Assembly: GCF_900104725.1 (NCBI RefSeq)
Contig: NZ_LT629758.1
Span: forward strand, 9,076,001 to 9,140,000
Direction of reading: 5' to 3'
DNA length: 64,000 nucleotides
DNA from: Actinoplanes derwentensis
Lineage (GTDB): Bacteria; Actinomycetota; Actinomycetes; Mycobacteriales; Micromonosporaceae
Made by a program: the position numbers and the translations under genes. The notes under the pieces are model-generated. The model had not been told where the DNA came from and did no database searches. It saw only the letters and a program-made list of their open reading frames with translations. Below are positions 9,836 through 18,779 of the stretch, in pieces; within the stretch, counting starts at the first letter, position 1, and each line of letters begins with the position of its first letter.

Positions 9836-10090
9836 ATGATCAAACGCAGCAGACTGTTCGGGAACAAGACCAGGGTGACCTTCACCCTGCCCGCTGACGA
9901 GCCGGCCGGCACCGTCAGCGTGGTCGGCGACTTCAACGACTGGGAACCCGGCCGGCACGAACTCGTCCCGCGCCGCAACGGCACCCGCACGGTGAGCGTG
10001 CCGCTCGACCCCGGGCACTACAAGTTCCGTTACCTGGCCACCGACGGAGTCTGGCTGGACGACGAGAACGGTAGTGAACTTCATCTATAA
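9836..10090 (+). CDS. small stand-alone CBM48 / isoamylase early-set domain protein
   Basis: An 84-residue protein that is essentially one glycogen-binding beta-sandwich. VTFTLPADEPAGTVSVVGDF-type strands are followed by FNDWEP and YKFRYLATDGVWLDDEN, the hallmark motifs of AMPK-type CBM48 modules. It has a GGAGG site 6 bases before ATG. Similar stand-alone modules occur in actinomycetes and may regulate or tether glycogen enzymes; that role is inference. It is divergent from the GNAT gene and 38 bases upstream of wrbA. Confidence 0.85.
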   Translation: MIKRSRLFGNKTRVTFTLPADEPAGTVSVVGDFNDWEPGRHELVPRRNGTRTVSVPLDPGHYKFRYLATDGVWLDDENGSELHL

Positions 10091-10128
10091 GTGTTTCGGG
10101 TGACCTCGCGGGGAGATGTCCTTGAGTC

Positions 10129-10731
10129 ATGGCTGACGTCAAGCTCGCGATCATCTATTACTCGTCGACAGGCACCGTCCACGCGATGGCCAAGCGGCTC
10201 AGCGAGGCGGGGGAGAAGGCGGGCGCCGAAGTGCGACTGCGCCAGGTCGCCGAACTCGCCCCGGAAGCGGCGATCGGCGCGAACCCGGTCTGGAAGCAGC
10301 ACTTCGACAAGACCAAGAACGAGCCGAAGGCGACCGCCGACGACGTGGTCTGGGCCGACGCGGTGCTCTTCGGTACACCGACCCGGTACGGCAACCTGGC
10401 CAGCCAGCTCAAGCAGTTCATCGACACGCTCGGCCCGCAGTGGGGGCAGGGGCTGCTGGCGAACAAGGCGTACGCCGGGTTCACCTCGACGATGACCGAA
10501 CACGGTGGCCAGGAGTCGACGCTGCTGGCGCTCTACAACACGATCTACCACTTCGGCGGGATCGTCGTCGCCCCCGGTTACACCGATCCGCTGAAGTTCG
10601 CCGACGGCAACCCGTACGGCGTCTCGCACGTGACCGGCGGCAACAACGACGCCCCTCTGGGTGACGTTCAGTACGCCGCCCTGGATCACCTGGCGAGCCG
10701 CATCGTGACCATCGGCGGGAAGCTTCGCTAG
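10129..10731 (+). CDS. wrbA: NAD(P)H:quinone oxidoreductase, WrbA type
   Basis: FMN-dependent flavodoxin-like enzyme that reduces quinones by two electrons, protecting against redox cycling. The 200-residue protein has the phosphate-binding loop IIYYSSTGTVHAMA at residues 8-21, the FMN-binding GTPTRYGNLASQLK segment, and TSTMTEHGGQESTLL and NPYGVSHVTGG typical of WrbA. Ends nine bases before thyA. Confidence 0.95.
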   Translation: MADVKLAIIYYSSTGTVHAMAKRLSEAGEKAGAEVRLRQVAELAPEAAIGANPVWKQHFDKTKNEPKATADDVVWADAVLFGTPTRYGNLASQLKQFIDTLGPQWGQGLLANKAYAGFTSTMTEHGGQESTLLALYNTIYHFGGIVVAPGYTDPLKFADGNPYGVSHVTGGNNDAPLGDVQYAALDHLASRIVTIGGKLR

Positions 10732-10740
10732 TTTTACCGC

Positions 10741-11538
10741 ATGGCTGTCGACACCCAATACGAAGACCTCCTGCGGCGTGTCCTGGAAACGGGCACCGCC
10801 AAGAGCGACCGCACCGGAACGGGGACGCTCAGCCTCTTCGGCGAGCGTCTCCGGTACGACCTGTCGCAGGGGTTTCCGCTGATCACCACGAAGCGGGTGC
10901 ACTTCAAGTCGCTCGCGGTGGAGTTGCTCTGGTTCCTGCGTGGCGACACCAACGTCGGCTGGCTGCGGGAGCAGGGCGTCACGATCTGGGACGAGTGGGC
11001 GTCGGAGTCGGGGGAGCTGGGGCCGGTCTACGGCAAGCAGTGGCGCTCGTGGCCGACGTCACGAGGCGATGTCGATCAGCTCACCGAGATCCTCTCGACG
11101 ATCCGCACCAATCCGGATTCGCGCCGCATGATCGTGTCGGCTTGGAACGTCTCGGATATTCCGGATATGGCGCTGGCGCCGTGTCACGCGCTGTTCCAGT
11201 TCTACGTCGCCGACGGCAAGCTCTCCTGTCAGCTCTACCAGCGCAGCGCCGACCTGTTCCTGGGCGTGCCGTTCAACATCGCCAGCTACGCCCTGCTGAC
11301 ACAGATGGTCGCCGCCCACACCGGCCTCGAAGCCGGTGACTTCATCTGGGTCGGCGGTGATGTCCACATCTACGACAACCACCAGGACCAGGTGCGCGAG
11401 CAGCTCACCCGCGAGCCGTACCCGTTCCCCACCCTGGAGATCGCCGCCCGCGACGGCCTCTTCGAGCACGAGTTCGCCGACTTCACCGTGGTCGACTACC
11501 GGCACCACCCGCTGATCAAGGCGCCCGTCGCGGTATGA
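10741..11538 (+). CDS. thyA: thymidylate synthase
   Basis: Methylates dUMP to dTMP using methylene-tetrahydrofolate. The 265-residue protein is of the short bacterial length. Landmarks are [33 protein letters not shown], the nucleophile Cys in [34 protein letters not shown] and DVHIYDNH. No strong ribosome site precedes the ATG, which follows wrbA by nine bases, so it may be read from the wrbA transcript. The stop overlaps folA (ATGA), coupling the two folate-cycle enzymes. Confidence 0.97.
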   Translation: MAVDTQYEDLLRRVLETGTAKSDRTGTGTLSLFGERLRYDLSQGFPLITTKRVHFKSLAVELLWFLRGDTNVGWLREQGVTIWDEWASESGELGPVYGKQWRSWPTSRGDVDQLTEILSTIRTNPDSRRMIVSAWNVSDIPDMALAPCHALFQFYVADGKLSCQLYQRSADLFLGVPFNIASYALLTQMVAAHTGLEAGDFIWVGGDVHIYDNHQDQVREQLTREPYPFPTLEIAARDGLFEHEFADFTVVDYRHHPLIKAPVAV

Positions 11539-12005
11539 CGATCCACATGATCTGGGCCGAGGCCCGCAACCGGGTGATCGGCGCCGGCAACACCATCCCG
11601 TGGCGGGTCCCGGGCGAACAGAAGATCTTCAAGGAGCGGACCACCGGCGCCACGGTCGTGATGGGCCGGGCCACCTGGGACTCGCTGCCGCTCAAGCCGC
11701 TGCCGGGGCGGGCGAACCTCGTCCTGACCCGGCAGCGGGACTGGGCGGCGCCGGGTGCGACAGCAGTCCATTGTTTCGACGTGGACTTCGATGACGTCTG
11801 GGTGATGGGCGGCGGCGCGATCTACGCCGCCTTCCTGCCCCGGGCCACCCACATCGTCCGGACCAGGATCGACCTGGACGTGCCGGGGGACACCTTCGCA
11901 CCGGAACTCGGCGACGAGTGGGAGGTCACCCACGTCGCCGAGCACCAGGCGCCCACCGGCGTCTCCTACGTCGTCGAGGACCTCAGGCGGACGGGTCCAG
12001 CCTGA
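11535..12005 (+). CDS. folA: dihydrofolate reductase
   Basis: Regenerates tetrahydrofolate consumed by ThyA. A 156-residue protein starting [20 protein letters not shown], with the substrate loop [18 protein letters not shown], cofactor motif [12 protein letters not shown] and [15 protein letters not shown] (GG(G/A) motif). Overlaps thyA by four bases and, at its 3' end, the convergent msrB by 23 bases. Confidence 0.96.
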   Translation: MTIHMIWAEARNRVIGAGNTIPWRVPGEQKIFKERTTGATVVMGRATWDSLPLKPLPGRANLVLTRQRDWAAPGATAVHCFDVDFDDVWVMGGGAIYAAFLPRATHIVRTRIDLDVPGDTFAPELGDEWEVTHVAEHQAPTGVSYVVEDLRRTGPA

Positions 12006-12381
12006 CCGACAGGCTGTTCACACAGTGGCGCGTGTTCTTCGGGGTGAAACCCTCGCCCCGGAACACGTGACCCAGATGTGAGTCGCAGTTGGCGCAGCGG
12101 ATCTCGACCCGGACCATCCCGTGGTTGCGGTCCTCGATCTCCTTGACCGCACCGGGGATGGCATCGTCATAGGACGGCCAGCCGCAGTGGCTGTCGAACT
12201 TGCTGTCACTGTTGTAGAGCGCCACACCGCAGGCCCGGCAGTTGTAGATCCCCTCGGTCTTGGTGTCCACATATTCACCGCTCCACGGCGGCTCGGTGCC
12301 GGCTTCGCGAAGCACCCGGAACTCGGACGGCGTGAGGCGGATGCGCCACTCGTCGTCGGTGATGGGGAGATCGGTCGTCAT
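11983..12381 (-). CDS. msrB: peptide-methionine (R)-S-oxide reductase MsrB
   Basis: Reduces the R form of methionine sulfoxide in proteins. The 132-residue protein carries the two structural zinc pairs CRAC and CANC, the HCGWPSYDDA motif, GHVF and the catalytic Cys in [15 protein letters not shown] at 12381 gives the family N-terminus; the open frame continues upstream without homology. Convergent with folA and divergent from the surface-protein gene. Confidence 0.95.
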   Translation of the reverse strand: MTTDLPITDDEWRIRLTPSEFRVLREAGTEPPWSGEYVDTKTEGIYNCRACGVALYNSDSKFDSHCGWPSYDDAIPGAVKEIEDRNHGMVRVEIRCANCDSHLGHVFRGEGFTPKNTRHCVNSLSVRLDPSA

Positions 12382-12525
12382 GCCGTCAACGGTACGTCGC
12401 GCCTCGGGCCGGCCCGCTGTGATGTCCACCAGTTGTTCGCGCTGTCGAATCCGCCGCGTAGTCATCGTTTCGGTGGTCTTCCGGGCTGAAGACTCGCACG
12501 GGGTTGTTTCCGGGTAAAACGGGCA

Positions 12526-12537
12526 ATTAACGTTAAG
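12526..12537. promoter_or_regulatory. AT-rich palindrome upstream of surface-protein gene
   Basis: TTAACGTTAA is a perfect 10-bp palindrome in an otherwise GC-rich sequence, about 50 bases before the ATG of the LPLTG protein and in the divergent region with msrB. It could be an operator or part of a -10 region; neither is shown by the sequence. Confidence 0.3.
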
Positions 12538-12586
12538 CCCCCGTGCGATCATGGAACCGTACCTTCAGCAACAGAACGGACTCCTC

Positions 12587-13342
12587 ATGAGCTTCTCGCG
12601 TAGGCTGGCCGCTGGAATCACCACGGTCGGAGCCTCTGTCCTCATTGTCCTGGCTCCCAGTGGCGCCTCCGCCGCGACGGCCGCCGACGTGACCGCCGCG
12701 ACGGCGGCCGATGCGACCACTGTGACGGCCGCCGATGCGACCGCTGTGACGGCGGCCGATGTGGCCGTCGTCGCGGCTGAGGCGGCTCCGGTGGCGCCCG
12801 TGGCTCCCGCCGCCGCGGCCGTTGATCTCGCTGTGACGACCGGCCACATGATCATCACGCCCGTCACTCCCGCTCCCACCACTCCCGCTCCCACCACTTC
12901 GGCCGCAGCCGACGCGCCGCAGCGTGGCAGCGCCGGTTACGGCACCAACGTGCAGGAGGCGCCGGGCGGCGAGGTCAGCCCGGCCACCGGCACCGCACCC
13001 CCGACCACCCCGGCGGCCACCGCCTCAGCCACCGGCGCCCCGGTCGTCACCCCGACCCGCGGCGGCCCGGGTTACACGCCGCCGTCCAGCCCGCCGCCGG
13101 CCTCCCCGAGCGTCACTCCGGGCACCCCGGGCGGCATCGCCGGGTCCCAGACGCCCACCGGAGTCAAATCGGCGTCCGCCAAGGTGACGACGCCCAGCTC
13201 GCCCAACCCGGTCGGGCTCAAGGACGCGTCGGAACTGCCGCTGACCGGTGCCTCCGTCGACAGCACCCTGACCCTCGGCGGTCTGCTGGTAGCCGGTGGC
13301 GTCCTGACGGTCTGGTTCACCCGCCGCCGACGCACCAGCTGA
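12587..13342 (+). CDS. secreted Ala/Thr/Pro-rich surface protein with LPLTG sorting signal
   Basis: A 251-residue exported protein of unknown function. ATG at 12587 gives a typical signal peptide (basic SRRLAAG, hydrophobic core, cleavage near SGASAAT). Residues 30-70 carry short repeats of the type TAADATxV, followed by a long Pro/Thr/Ala-rich, probably extended, stalk. The C-terminus is a textbook sortase signal: LPLTG, a hydrophobic stretch, then RRRRTS. No enzymatic domain is visible. No sortase gene lies nearby, so anchoring would depend on a housekeeping sortase elsewhere. Followed at once by a strong hairpin. Confidence 0.85.
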   Translation: MSFSRRLAAGITTVGASVLIVLAPSGASAATAADVTAATAADATTVTAADATAVTAADVAVVAAEAAPVAPVAPAAAAVDLAVTTGHMIITPVTPAPTTPAPTTSAAADAPQRGSAGYGTNVQEAPGGEVSPATGTAPPTTPAATASATGAPVVTPTRGGPGYTPPSSPPPASPSVTPGTPGGIAGSQTPTGVKSASAKVTTPSSPNPVGLKDASELPLTGASVDSTLTLGGLLVAGGVLTVWFTRRRRTS

Positions 13343-13361
13343 AATATCACGATAAATCGTT

Positions 13362-13393
13362 GGAGGGCCGCCCGGTTTGCCGGGCGGCCCTCC
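13362..13393 (+). terminator. strong hairpin terminator after the LPLTG gene
   Basis: Perfect 14-bp arms (GGAGGGCCGCCCGG / CCGGGCGGCCCTCC) around TTTG, 20 bases after the stop codon. Confidence 0.85.
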
Positions 13394-13419
13394 GTCCGTA
13401 CCGGGCATAGTCTCAGGGC

Positions 13420-14439
13420 ATGCCGAAAGCCGCCGCGGAAGAGCATGAGATCGCCGGGCACACCGTGCGCCTGAGCAGCCCCGACAAGATCGTCTTTCCG
13501 GGGCGCGGGTTCACCAAACGTGACGTCTTCGGCTACTACCTGGCCGTCGGTGACGGCATCCTCCGAGCGCTGCGCGACCGCCCCACCACCCTCCAACGAT
13601 TCCCCGACGGGATCGACGGCGAGATGTTCTTCCAGAAGCGCATCCCCACCCGCGGCGTCCCCGACTGGATCAAAACCGCGACGATCAAATTCCCCAGCAT
13701 GCGTACGGCCGACGAACTCAGTCCCGCCGACCTGGCCCACGTCGCCTGGGCCGCCCAGATGGGCACCGTCGTCTTCCACCCCTGGCCGGTCCGCACCACC
13801 ACCCCCGACCAGCCCGACGAACTTCGCCTCGACCTCGACCCGCAACCCGGCACCGGTTTCCCCCAGGTCGTCGCCACCGCCGAACTGGCCCGGGAAGTGC
13901 TCGCCGAACTCGGCTGGACCGGATTCCCCAAGACATCCGGCGGCCGCGGTGTGCACATCTACGCGCGCATCCAACCCCGCTGGACCTTCACCGACGTACG
14001 CCGCGCCGTGATCGCCCTGGCCCGTGAGATCGAGCGCCGCAACCCGGACGGCATCACCACCTCCTGGTGGAAGGAGGAACGCGGCGAACGCGTCTTCCTC
14101 GACTACAACCAGATGGCCCGGGACCGCACCATCGCCTGCGCCTACTCACTGCGCGCCAACGCCCGAGCCACCGTCTCCGCCCCACTCACCTGGGACGAAC
14201 TGGCCGACGCCCAGCCCGACGACTTCGACCTGTCGACCATGCCGGCCCGGTTCGCGAAGATCGGCGACCCGCACGCCGGCATCGACGACACCGCCCACGA
14301 CCTGACCACACTGCTGGAATGGGCCGACCGTGACGAGAAAGCCGGCCTCGGCGACCTGCCCTACCCGCCCGACCACCCGAAGATGCCCGGCGAACCCAAA
14401 CGGGTCCAGCCCTCCAAGAACCGCGACCTAAAGGGCTAG
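13420..14439 (+). CDS. LigD-type DNA polymerase/primase domain protein (non-homologous end joining)
   Basis: A 339-residue stand-alone polymerase of the archaeo-eukaryotic primase family, which fills and extends ends during NHEJ. Landmarks: the N-terminal SSPDKIVFPGRGFTKRDV, the catalytic pair in LRLDLDPQPG (about residue 137), KTSGGRGVHIYARI, and FLDYNQMARDRTIACAYSLR. It lacks the nuclease and ligase domains of full LigD. The separate LigC-type ligase gene is 2 kb downstream on the other strand; no Ku gene is in the window. Its end overlaps the convergent GNAT gene by 12 bases. Confidence 0.92.
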   Translation: MPKAAAEEHEIAGHTVRLSSPDKIVFPGRGFTKRDVFGYYLAVGDGILRALRDRPTTLQRFPDGIDGEMFFQKRIPTRGVPDWIKTATIKFPSMRTADELSPADLAHVAWAAQMGTVVFHPWPVRTTTPDQPDELRLDLDPQPGTGFPQVVATAELAREVLAELGWTGFPKTSGGRGVHIYARIQPRWTFTDVRRAVIALAREIERRNPDGITTSWWKEERGERVFLDYNQMARDRTIACAYSLRANARATVSAPLTWDELADAQPDDFDLSTMPARFAKIGDPHAGIDDTAHDLTTLLEWADRDEKAGLGDLPYPPDHPKMPGEPKRVQPSKNRDLKG

Positions 14440-14889
14440 CTTGAAACCCTCATGCGAGGCGGTGAACCCCAGCGCGGCATAAAAACGGTGCGCGTCGACC
14501 CGCCGCTTGTCGGTGGTCAACTGAACCATCCGGCAGCCACGCTCCCGGGCCCGCTCAACCGTCCAGCGGATCAGCTCACCACCGAGACCCTGCCCACGCC
14601 GGCCCGAACCGATCCGAACCGCCTCGATCAGCATCCGCTCGCCACCACCCCGGCTCAACCCCGGAATGAAAGTCAGCTGACAGGTCCCGACCACCTCATC
14701 GCCGTCGACGGCCACGATCAACTCGTTGCGGTCGTCGACGGCGATCGCCTCGAACGCCGCCCAGATCGCCGCGTCCACCGACTCCGGCACCACCCCGAAC
14801 CCACGGTCCCGGCTGACGTCGTCATCGGCGAGCAGACCCAGAATCGCCGGAACATCAGCCCGAACAGCGCTCCGGAACGTCAACGTCAC
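14428..14889 (-). CDS. GNAT family N-acetyltransferase
   Basis: A 153-residue acetyltransferase of unknown substrate. It has the GNAT core: VGTCQLTFIPGLSRGGGERM, EAVRIGSGRRGQGLGGELI (acetyl-CoA loop) and AHRFYAALGFTASHEGFKL. The GTG start at 14889 overlaps the stop of the upstream lipoprotein gene (GTGA), which decides it. Last gene of the leftward hipA-like operon. Confidence 0.88.
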   Translation of the reverse strand: MTLTFRSAVRADVPAILGLLADDDVSRDRGFGVVPESVDAAIWAAFEAIAVDDRNELIVAVDGDEVVGTCQLTFIPGLSRGGGERMLIEAVRIGSGRRGQGLGGELIRWTVERARERGCRMVQLTTDKRRVDAHRFYAALGFTASHEGFKLAL

Positions 14890-16457
14890 TTCGCCGGGCA
14901 CCGCAACCCCTCCTTCGGCAGCTCCAGATCGACCAGATAGCCGTCCACCGCGTCCCGGATACAAGCCGTCGACGGATACGCGGTGTGCCCCTCGCCCTCC
15001 CACGTCAAAACCCGGCCCACACCCAGCATCTTCGCCAGATCAGCGGTGTTCTCGTACGGCGTCGCCGGATCCCCGGTCGTACCCACCACCACGATCGGCG
15101 GCGCACCCGCGGCCTCACCCGCCGGATAAGGATCCCGCTCGCCACCCCAGAATGCGCACGGCAACATCCCCACCGCCAGCGCCGACCCGAACAACGGGTA
15201 CTTCACCTTCCACGCGACCTGCAACTTCCGGATCTCCGCAGCCGACGGCACCGCACCGGCATCCGCACAGTTCACCGCCAGGTTCGCGTCGAACAGATTC
15301 GAATAGGTGCCGTCCGGTTCCCGCTCGGCGTACTGATCGGCCAGCTCGAAGATGCCGTCCGCGTCACCGTTCTGCAGAGAAGCGATCGCGTCAGCCAGCT
15401 CGGCCCAGCCCGGCTCGGTGTACAGCGACGAGATCAACCCCACGAAGATCCAGCCCGGCGTCGCGTTGCGCCCATCATTGCCGCGCACCGGCGACTTCTC
15501 CGCCTTGGCCAGCGCATCCGTCACCGCACCCCGGGCATCCGGCGCGATCGGGCACTGGCTCGGATCATTCGCACACCACTTGGTGAAATTCGTGAACGCC
15601 CGCTCGAAACCCTTCGCCTGCTGCTCGGAACCAGCCGCGAAACCCTCCGTCGGATCCACCGCACCGTCCAGCACCAGAGCCCGCACGTTCGCCGGAAACA
15701 ACTGCGCATACGTGGCACCGAGCAGAGTGCCGTACGAATAACCCAGATAGGTCAGCTTCTCGTCACCGACCGCCACCCGCAACGCGTCCAGATCACGAGC
15801 GGCCTGCTCGGTGGAGAACGTATGCAGCCGATCCCCGTACTTCTGCGCACAGGAATCCGCGATCTTCTCGTTCAAAGCAGCGATCTTGTCGAACTCGGCC
15901 TGACTGCCCGGATCCGGATCGGCGGCGAAACTCGCGTCCTGATCGGCGTTACTGATGCACTTCACCGGACTCGACCGGCTCACCCCCCGCGGATCGAAAC
16001 CGACGATGTCGAACCGGTCGGTCACCGCCGTCGGCAACCCGTTGAACGACGGCCCGAACGACAGATACACCGCCAAATCGACACCGGAACCACCCGGCCC
16101 ACCCGGATTCAACAACAACGACCCGATCCGGTTCTTCTGCTTCTCCGACCGGACCCGGATCAGATCGATGTCGTACGTCTGTCCGCCCGTCGGCGCCGAC
16201 CAGTCCCGCGGCACCTTCACCGTGGCACAGTCGTAATCCATCCCCTTCGCCGCCCGGCCCACCAGATCAGTCGGCACATCCGGGCACGGCTTCCACACAG
16301 CCGCCGCCCCGGCACTCGGCGCCACCCCGCCGGCGCCACCCGGCCGGGCCGGTTCATCGGCCCCCTCCGGCGCGAACGAAGGCAACGTGCAACCGGCAGT
16401 GATGGCCAGAGCCAGCACGGTCAGGAGGGCGACAGGCAGGCGCGAGCGACGATCCAC
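14886..16457 (-). CDS. lipoprotein alpha/beta hydrolase, tripeptidyl aminopeptidase-like (S33)
   Basis: A 523-residue exported hydrolase. The N-terminus is a lipoprotein signal (VLALAITAGC, Cys at about 23), so it is likely tethered outside the membrane. NPGGPGGSG forms the oxyanion region, LGYSYGTLLG carries the nucleophilic Ser, and the C-terminal TAP-like segment has GTTGDPATPYENT (Asp) and WEGEGHTAYP (His). This architecture matches secreted actinomycete tripeptidyl aminopeptidases, which trim peptides outside the cell; exact substrate unknown. 36 bases downstream of ligC and coupled to the GNAT gene. Confidence 0.9.
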   Translation of the reverse strand: MDRRSRLPVALLTVLALAITAGCTLPSFAPEGADEPARPGGAGGVAPSAGAAAVWKPCPDVPTDLVGRAAKGMDYDCATVKVPRDWSAPTGGQTYDIDLIRVRSEKQKNRIGSLLLNPGGPGGSGVDLAVYLSFGPSFNGLPTAVTDRFDIVGFDPRGVSRSSPVKCISNADQDASFAADPDPGSQAEFDKIAALNEKIADSCAQKYGDRLHTFSTEQAARDLDALRVAVGDEKLTYLGYSYGTLLGATYAQLFPANVRALVLDGAVDPTEGFAAGSEQQAKGFERAFTNFTKWCANDPSQCPIAPDARGAVTDALAKAEKSPVRGNDGRNATPGWIFVGLISSLYTEPGWAELADAIASLQNGDADGIFELADQYAEREPDGTYSNLFDANLAVNCADAGAVPSAAEIRKLQVAWKVKYPLFGSALAVGMLPCAFWGGERDPYPAGEAAGAPPIVVVGTTGDPATPYENTADLAKMLGVGRVLTWEGEGHTAYPSTACIRDAVDGYLVDLELPKEGLRCPAK

Positions 16458-16493
16458 GCAAACGACCCTATCCGGTCCGACCGTGAGAGGTTC

Positions 16494-17561
16494 TCAGCGG
16501 CTGGTCAGCACCTCGGCCAAATCGAACCGCACCGGCCGCTCCAACTGCTCATACGTGCAGGTCGACGGCTCCCGATCCGGCCGCCACCGCTCGAACTGAG
16601 CAGTATGCCGAAAGCGAACGCCCTCCATGTAGTCGTAACGCACCTCCACCACCCGCTCCGGCCGCAACGGCGTGAACGACAGATCCTTACCCGCGTTCCA
16701 CCGGCTCACCTCGTTCTTGCGCGGCGTCCGCTCACCCTGCTCATGCGCCGCCCAATTCCACGGATGACCCTCGAACTCCGTCACCAGCGGCTGCAACTCC
16801 TCGAACAGCTCCTCACGAACCTTCATCGAGAACGCGCCGATCACCCCGACACTGGCCAGCACACCACGCTCGTCATACAGACCCAGCAACAGCGAACCGA
16901 TCCGGTTCTCTGCCGACTTGTGCACCCGATAACCGGCCACCACACAATCCGCCGTCCGCTTGTGCTTGATCTTCGCCATCACCCGCTTGTCCGGCTGATA
17001 AGTCAGATCACGCCCCTTGGCGATCAACCCGTCCAGACCGGCACCCTCGAACTCGGCGAACCACCGGCGAGCAGTGTCCGGATCATCAGTGGCCGGAGTG
17101 ACGTACACCGGCGGTCTCGCGTCCTTCAAGACCTCCACCAGACGCGCCCGGCGCTCACCGAACGGCAGCGCCGTCAAATCCTCATCACCCAGCGCCAGCA
17201 GATCGAACGCCACAAAACTCGCCGGAGTCTGCACGGACAGCAATGCCACCCGGCTCGCCGCCGGATGAATACGCTGCTGCAGGGCCTCGAAATCAAGCGT
17301 GTTGCGCTCGGTGTCAGCCACGATCACCTCGCCGTCGATCACCGCCCGCTCCGGGAAGTTCGCCAGCACCGCCGCCACCACCTCAGGGAAATAGCGGGTC
17401 ATCGGCTTCTCGTTACGGCTGCCGATCTCCACCTCGGCACCGTCCCGAAAGACGATCGACCGGAAACCATCCCATTTGGGCTCATAGATGTGATCCGGTG
17501 GAATGTCCGCGACAGGTTTGGCGAGCATCGGCTTGACCGGCGGATTCAGCGGCAGCTGCAT
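16494..17561 (-). CDS. ligC: ATP-dependent DNA ligase, LigC type
   Basis: Seals nicks with ATP, used in repair rather than replication. The 355-residue protein has the adenylated Lys in YEPKWDGFRS (about residue 30), then SRNEKP (motif III region), VIDGEVIV (motif IIIa), GLIAKG (motif IV) and KIKHKRTADCVV (motif V), followed by a short OB domain. Shorter than LigD, with no nuclease or polymerase part. ATG at 17561 starts the homologous region. It lies 25 bases after the DUF3037 gene, in the same operon as the HipA-like kinase. Confidence 0.94.
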   Translation of the reverse strand: MQLPLNPPVKPMLAKPVADIPPDHIYEPKWDGFRSIVFRDGAEVEIGSRNEKPMTRYFPEVVAAVLANFPERAVIDGEVIVADTERNTLDFEALQQRIHPAASRVALLSVQTPASFVAFDLLALGDEDLTALPFGERRARLVEVLKDARPPVYVTPATDDPDTARRWFAEFEGAGLDGLIAKGRDLTYQPDKRVMAKIKHKRTADCVVAGYRVHKSAENRIGSLLLGLYDERGVLASVGVIGAFSMKVREELFEELQPLVTEFEGHPWNWAAHEQGERTPRKNEVSRWNAGKDLSFTPLRPERVVEVRYDYMEGVRFRHTAQFERWRPDREPSTCTYEQLERPVRFDLAEVLTSR

Positions 17562-17586
17562 CCGGACAGTCTGCCGGTTCGCCCGC

Positions 17587-17958
17587 TCACCGGACCAGAA
17601 GTTCGACAAGCCTTCCCAGTTCGTGCTCCGGTTCGGCGGCCAGACCCATGTGGACCGGCCCGGCCCGCAAGATCGTGCTACGCGGCGCCACCAGCCAACG
17701 GAACCGCTCACCCAGCCGCATACCCTCGGCCGCGCCACCACCGGCACAGGTCCGGTCCCACGCGTCCAGCGCCCCGCGGATCGCCTCCACATCGGCCGAA
17801 GGATCCAGCGCCCGCAACCGAGCCTCGTCCAGATGCGTCCGCGCCGACAAGAAATCGTGCCGATGGCTGTAGAGCAGCACACCCACGTTGATCAGCTCAC
17901 CGCGCTCGATCCGGGGCATCGCCTGAATGATCGCGTACTCGTACGGCGTCCTCGTCAC
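17587..17958 (-). CDS. DUF3037 family protein, partner of HipA-like kinase
   Basis: A 123-residue protein beginning TRTPYEYAIIQAMPRIERGE, with NVGVLLYS and a C-terminal VAPRSTILRAGPVHMGL, the pattern of DUF3037. The function is unknown; the family is repeatedly found immediately downstream of HipA-like kinases. The GTG start at 17958 overlaps the kinase stop (GTGA). It could be the partner or antitoxin-like subunit of the kinase, which is inference from adjacency. Confidence 0.85.
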   Translation of the reverse strand: MTRTPYEYAIIQAMPRIERGELINVGVLLYSHRHDFLSARTHLDEARLRALDPSADVEAIRGALDAWDRTCAGGGAAEGMRLGERFRWLVAPRSTILRAGPVHMGLAAEPEHELGRLVELLVR

Positions 17959-18677
17959 GGCAGCCACGCCTCCGGCTGCTCGGCCCGCCGGGACAGATGG
18001 CTGAGGTAGGCGTCCCGGTCGCCGTCCTCCAGCCACTCCTCCGGAACCAGGGCGATGACCTCGGCCAACAGGTCCGGCGTGATTCTCGCGGCCAGCGCGG
18101 GTCCGTCGTCGGCGAGATTGCGGGCGTACGATTTGAGCACGTGATCGTCCCACTTGTACGGCCGGTGGATCACGCTCTCGGCACGCGGCCAGTTGTGGTG
18201 GAAGTACAGCGTGGCCCCGTGGTCGATCAGCCACAGGTCGCCGTGCCAGATCAGCAGGTTCGGATTACGCCAGCTCCGGTCCACGTTCTCCACGAACGCG
18301 TCGAACGCGACGATCCGGCTCGCCAGCCCCGCGTCGACCGGATGCGCCACCGGATCGAACCCCAGCGCCCCCGGCAGGAAATCCATCCCCAGGTTGCCGC
18401 CGGCACTGGCCTTGATCAGCTCCTGGACCTCTTCGTCCGGTTCGGCCCGCGCCACCACCGGATCCAGCTCCACCCGCGCCAGTTCGGGCATCGGAAGCCC
18501 CAGCCGCCGTGCCAGCTCCCCGGCGATGACCTCGGCGACCAGAGCACGCGGCCCTTGCCCCGCACCGCGGAACTTGACCACGTACGTCCCTAGATCGTCC
18601 GCCTCGACCACACCGGGAAGCGAACCGCCCTCCCGCAGGGGCGTGACATAACGGATGGCGGTCACCTCACGAAGCAC
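17955..18677 (-). CDS. HipA-like kinase (short HipA_2 type)
   Basis: A 240-residue protein kinase-like fold related to HipA but much shorter than the 430-residue E. coli toxin. Visible features: YVVKFRGAGQGPRALVAEVI (ATP-binding Lys and helix), DAFVENVDRSWRNPNLL (catalytic Asp and metal-binding Asn), and LWLIDHGATLYFH (metal-binding Asp). A usual HipB-type helix-turn-helix antitoxin is absent; a DUF3037 gene follows instead. First gene of a five-gene leftward operon with ligC. Substrate unknown. Confidence 0.88.
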   Translation of the reverse strand: MLREVTAIRYVTPLREGGSLPGVVEADDLGTYVVKFRGAGQGPRALVAEVIAGELARRLGLPMPELARVELDPVVARAEPDEEVQELIKASAGGNLGMDFLPGALGFDPVAHPVDAGLASRIVAFDAFVENVDRSWRNPNLLIWHGDLWLIDHGATLYFHHNWPRAESVIHRPYKWDDHVLKSYARNLADDGPALAARITPDLLAEVIALVPEEWLEDGDRDAYLSHLSRRAEQPEAWLP

Positions 18678-18779
18678 CCGGTTACCTTAGGCCAGCCCCC
18701 AACCCCGCAGCCCGCCGAGCCCCCGACCTCAGGCTCTTCGGTCAGGCTCTGACGCCGGGCCCCTGGCGACCTTTTTAAG

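Noticed and set aside
14985..17891. 968-codon open frame on the plus strand opposite ligC and the lipoprotein hydrolase
   Set aside because: Arg/His/Pro/Gln-rich translation without domains, exactly opposite two clear genes; long antisense frames are expected at this GC content.
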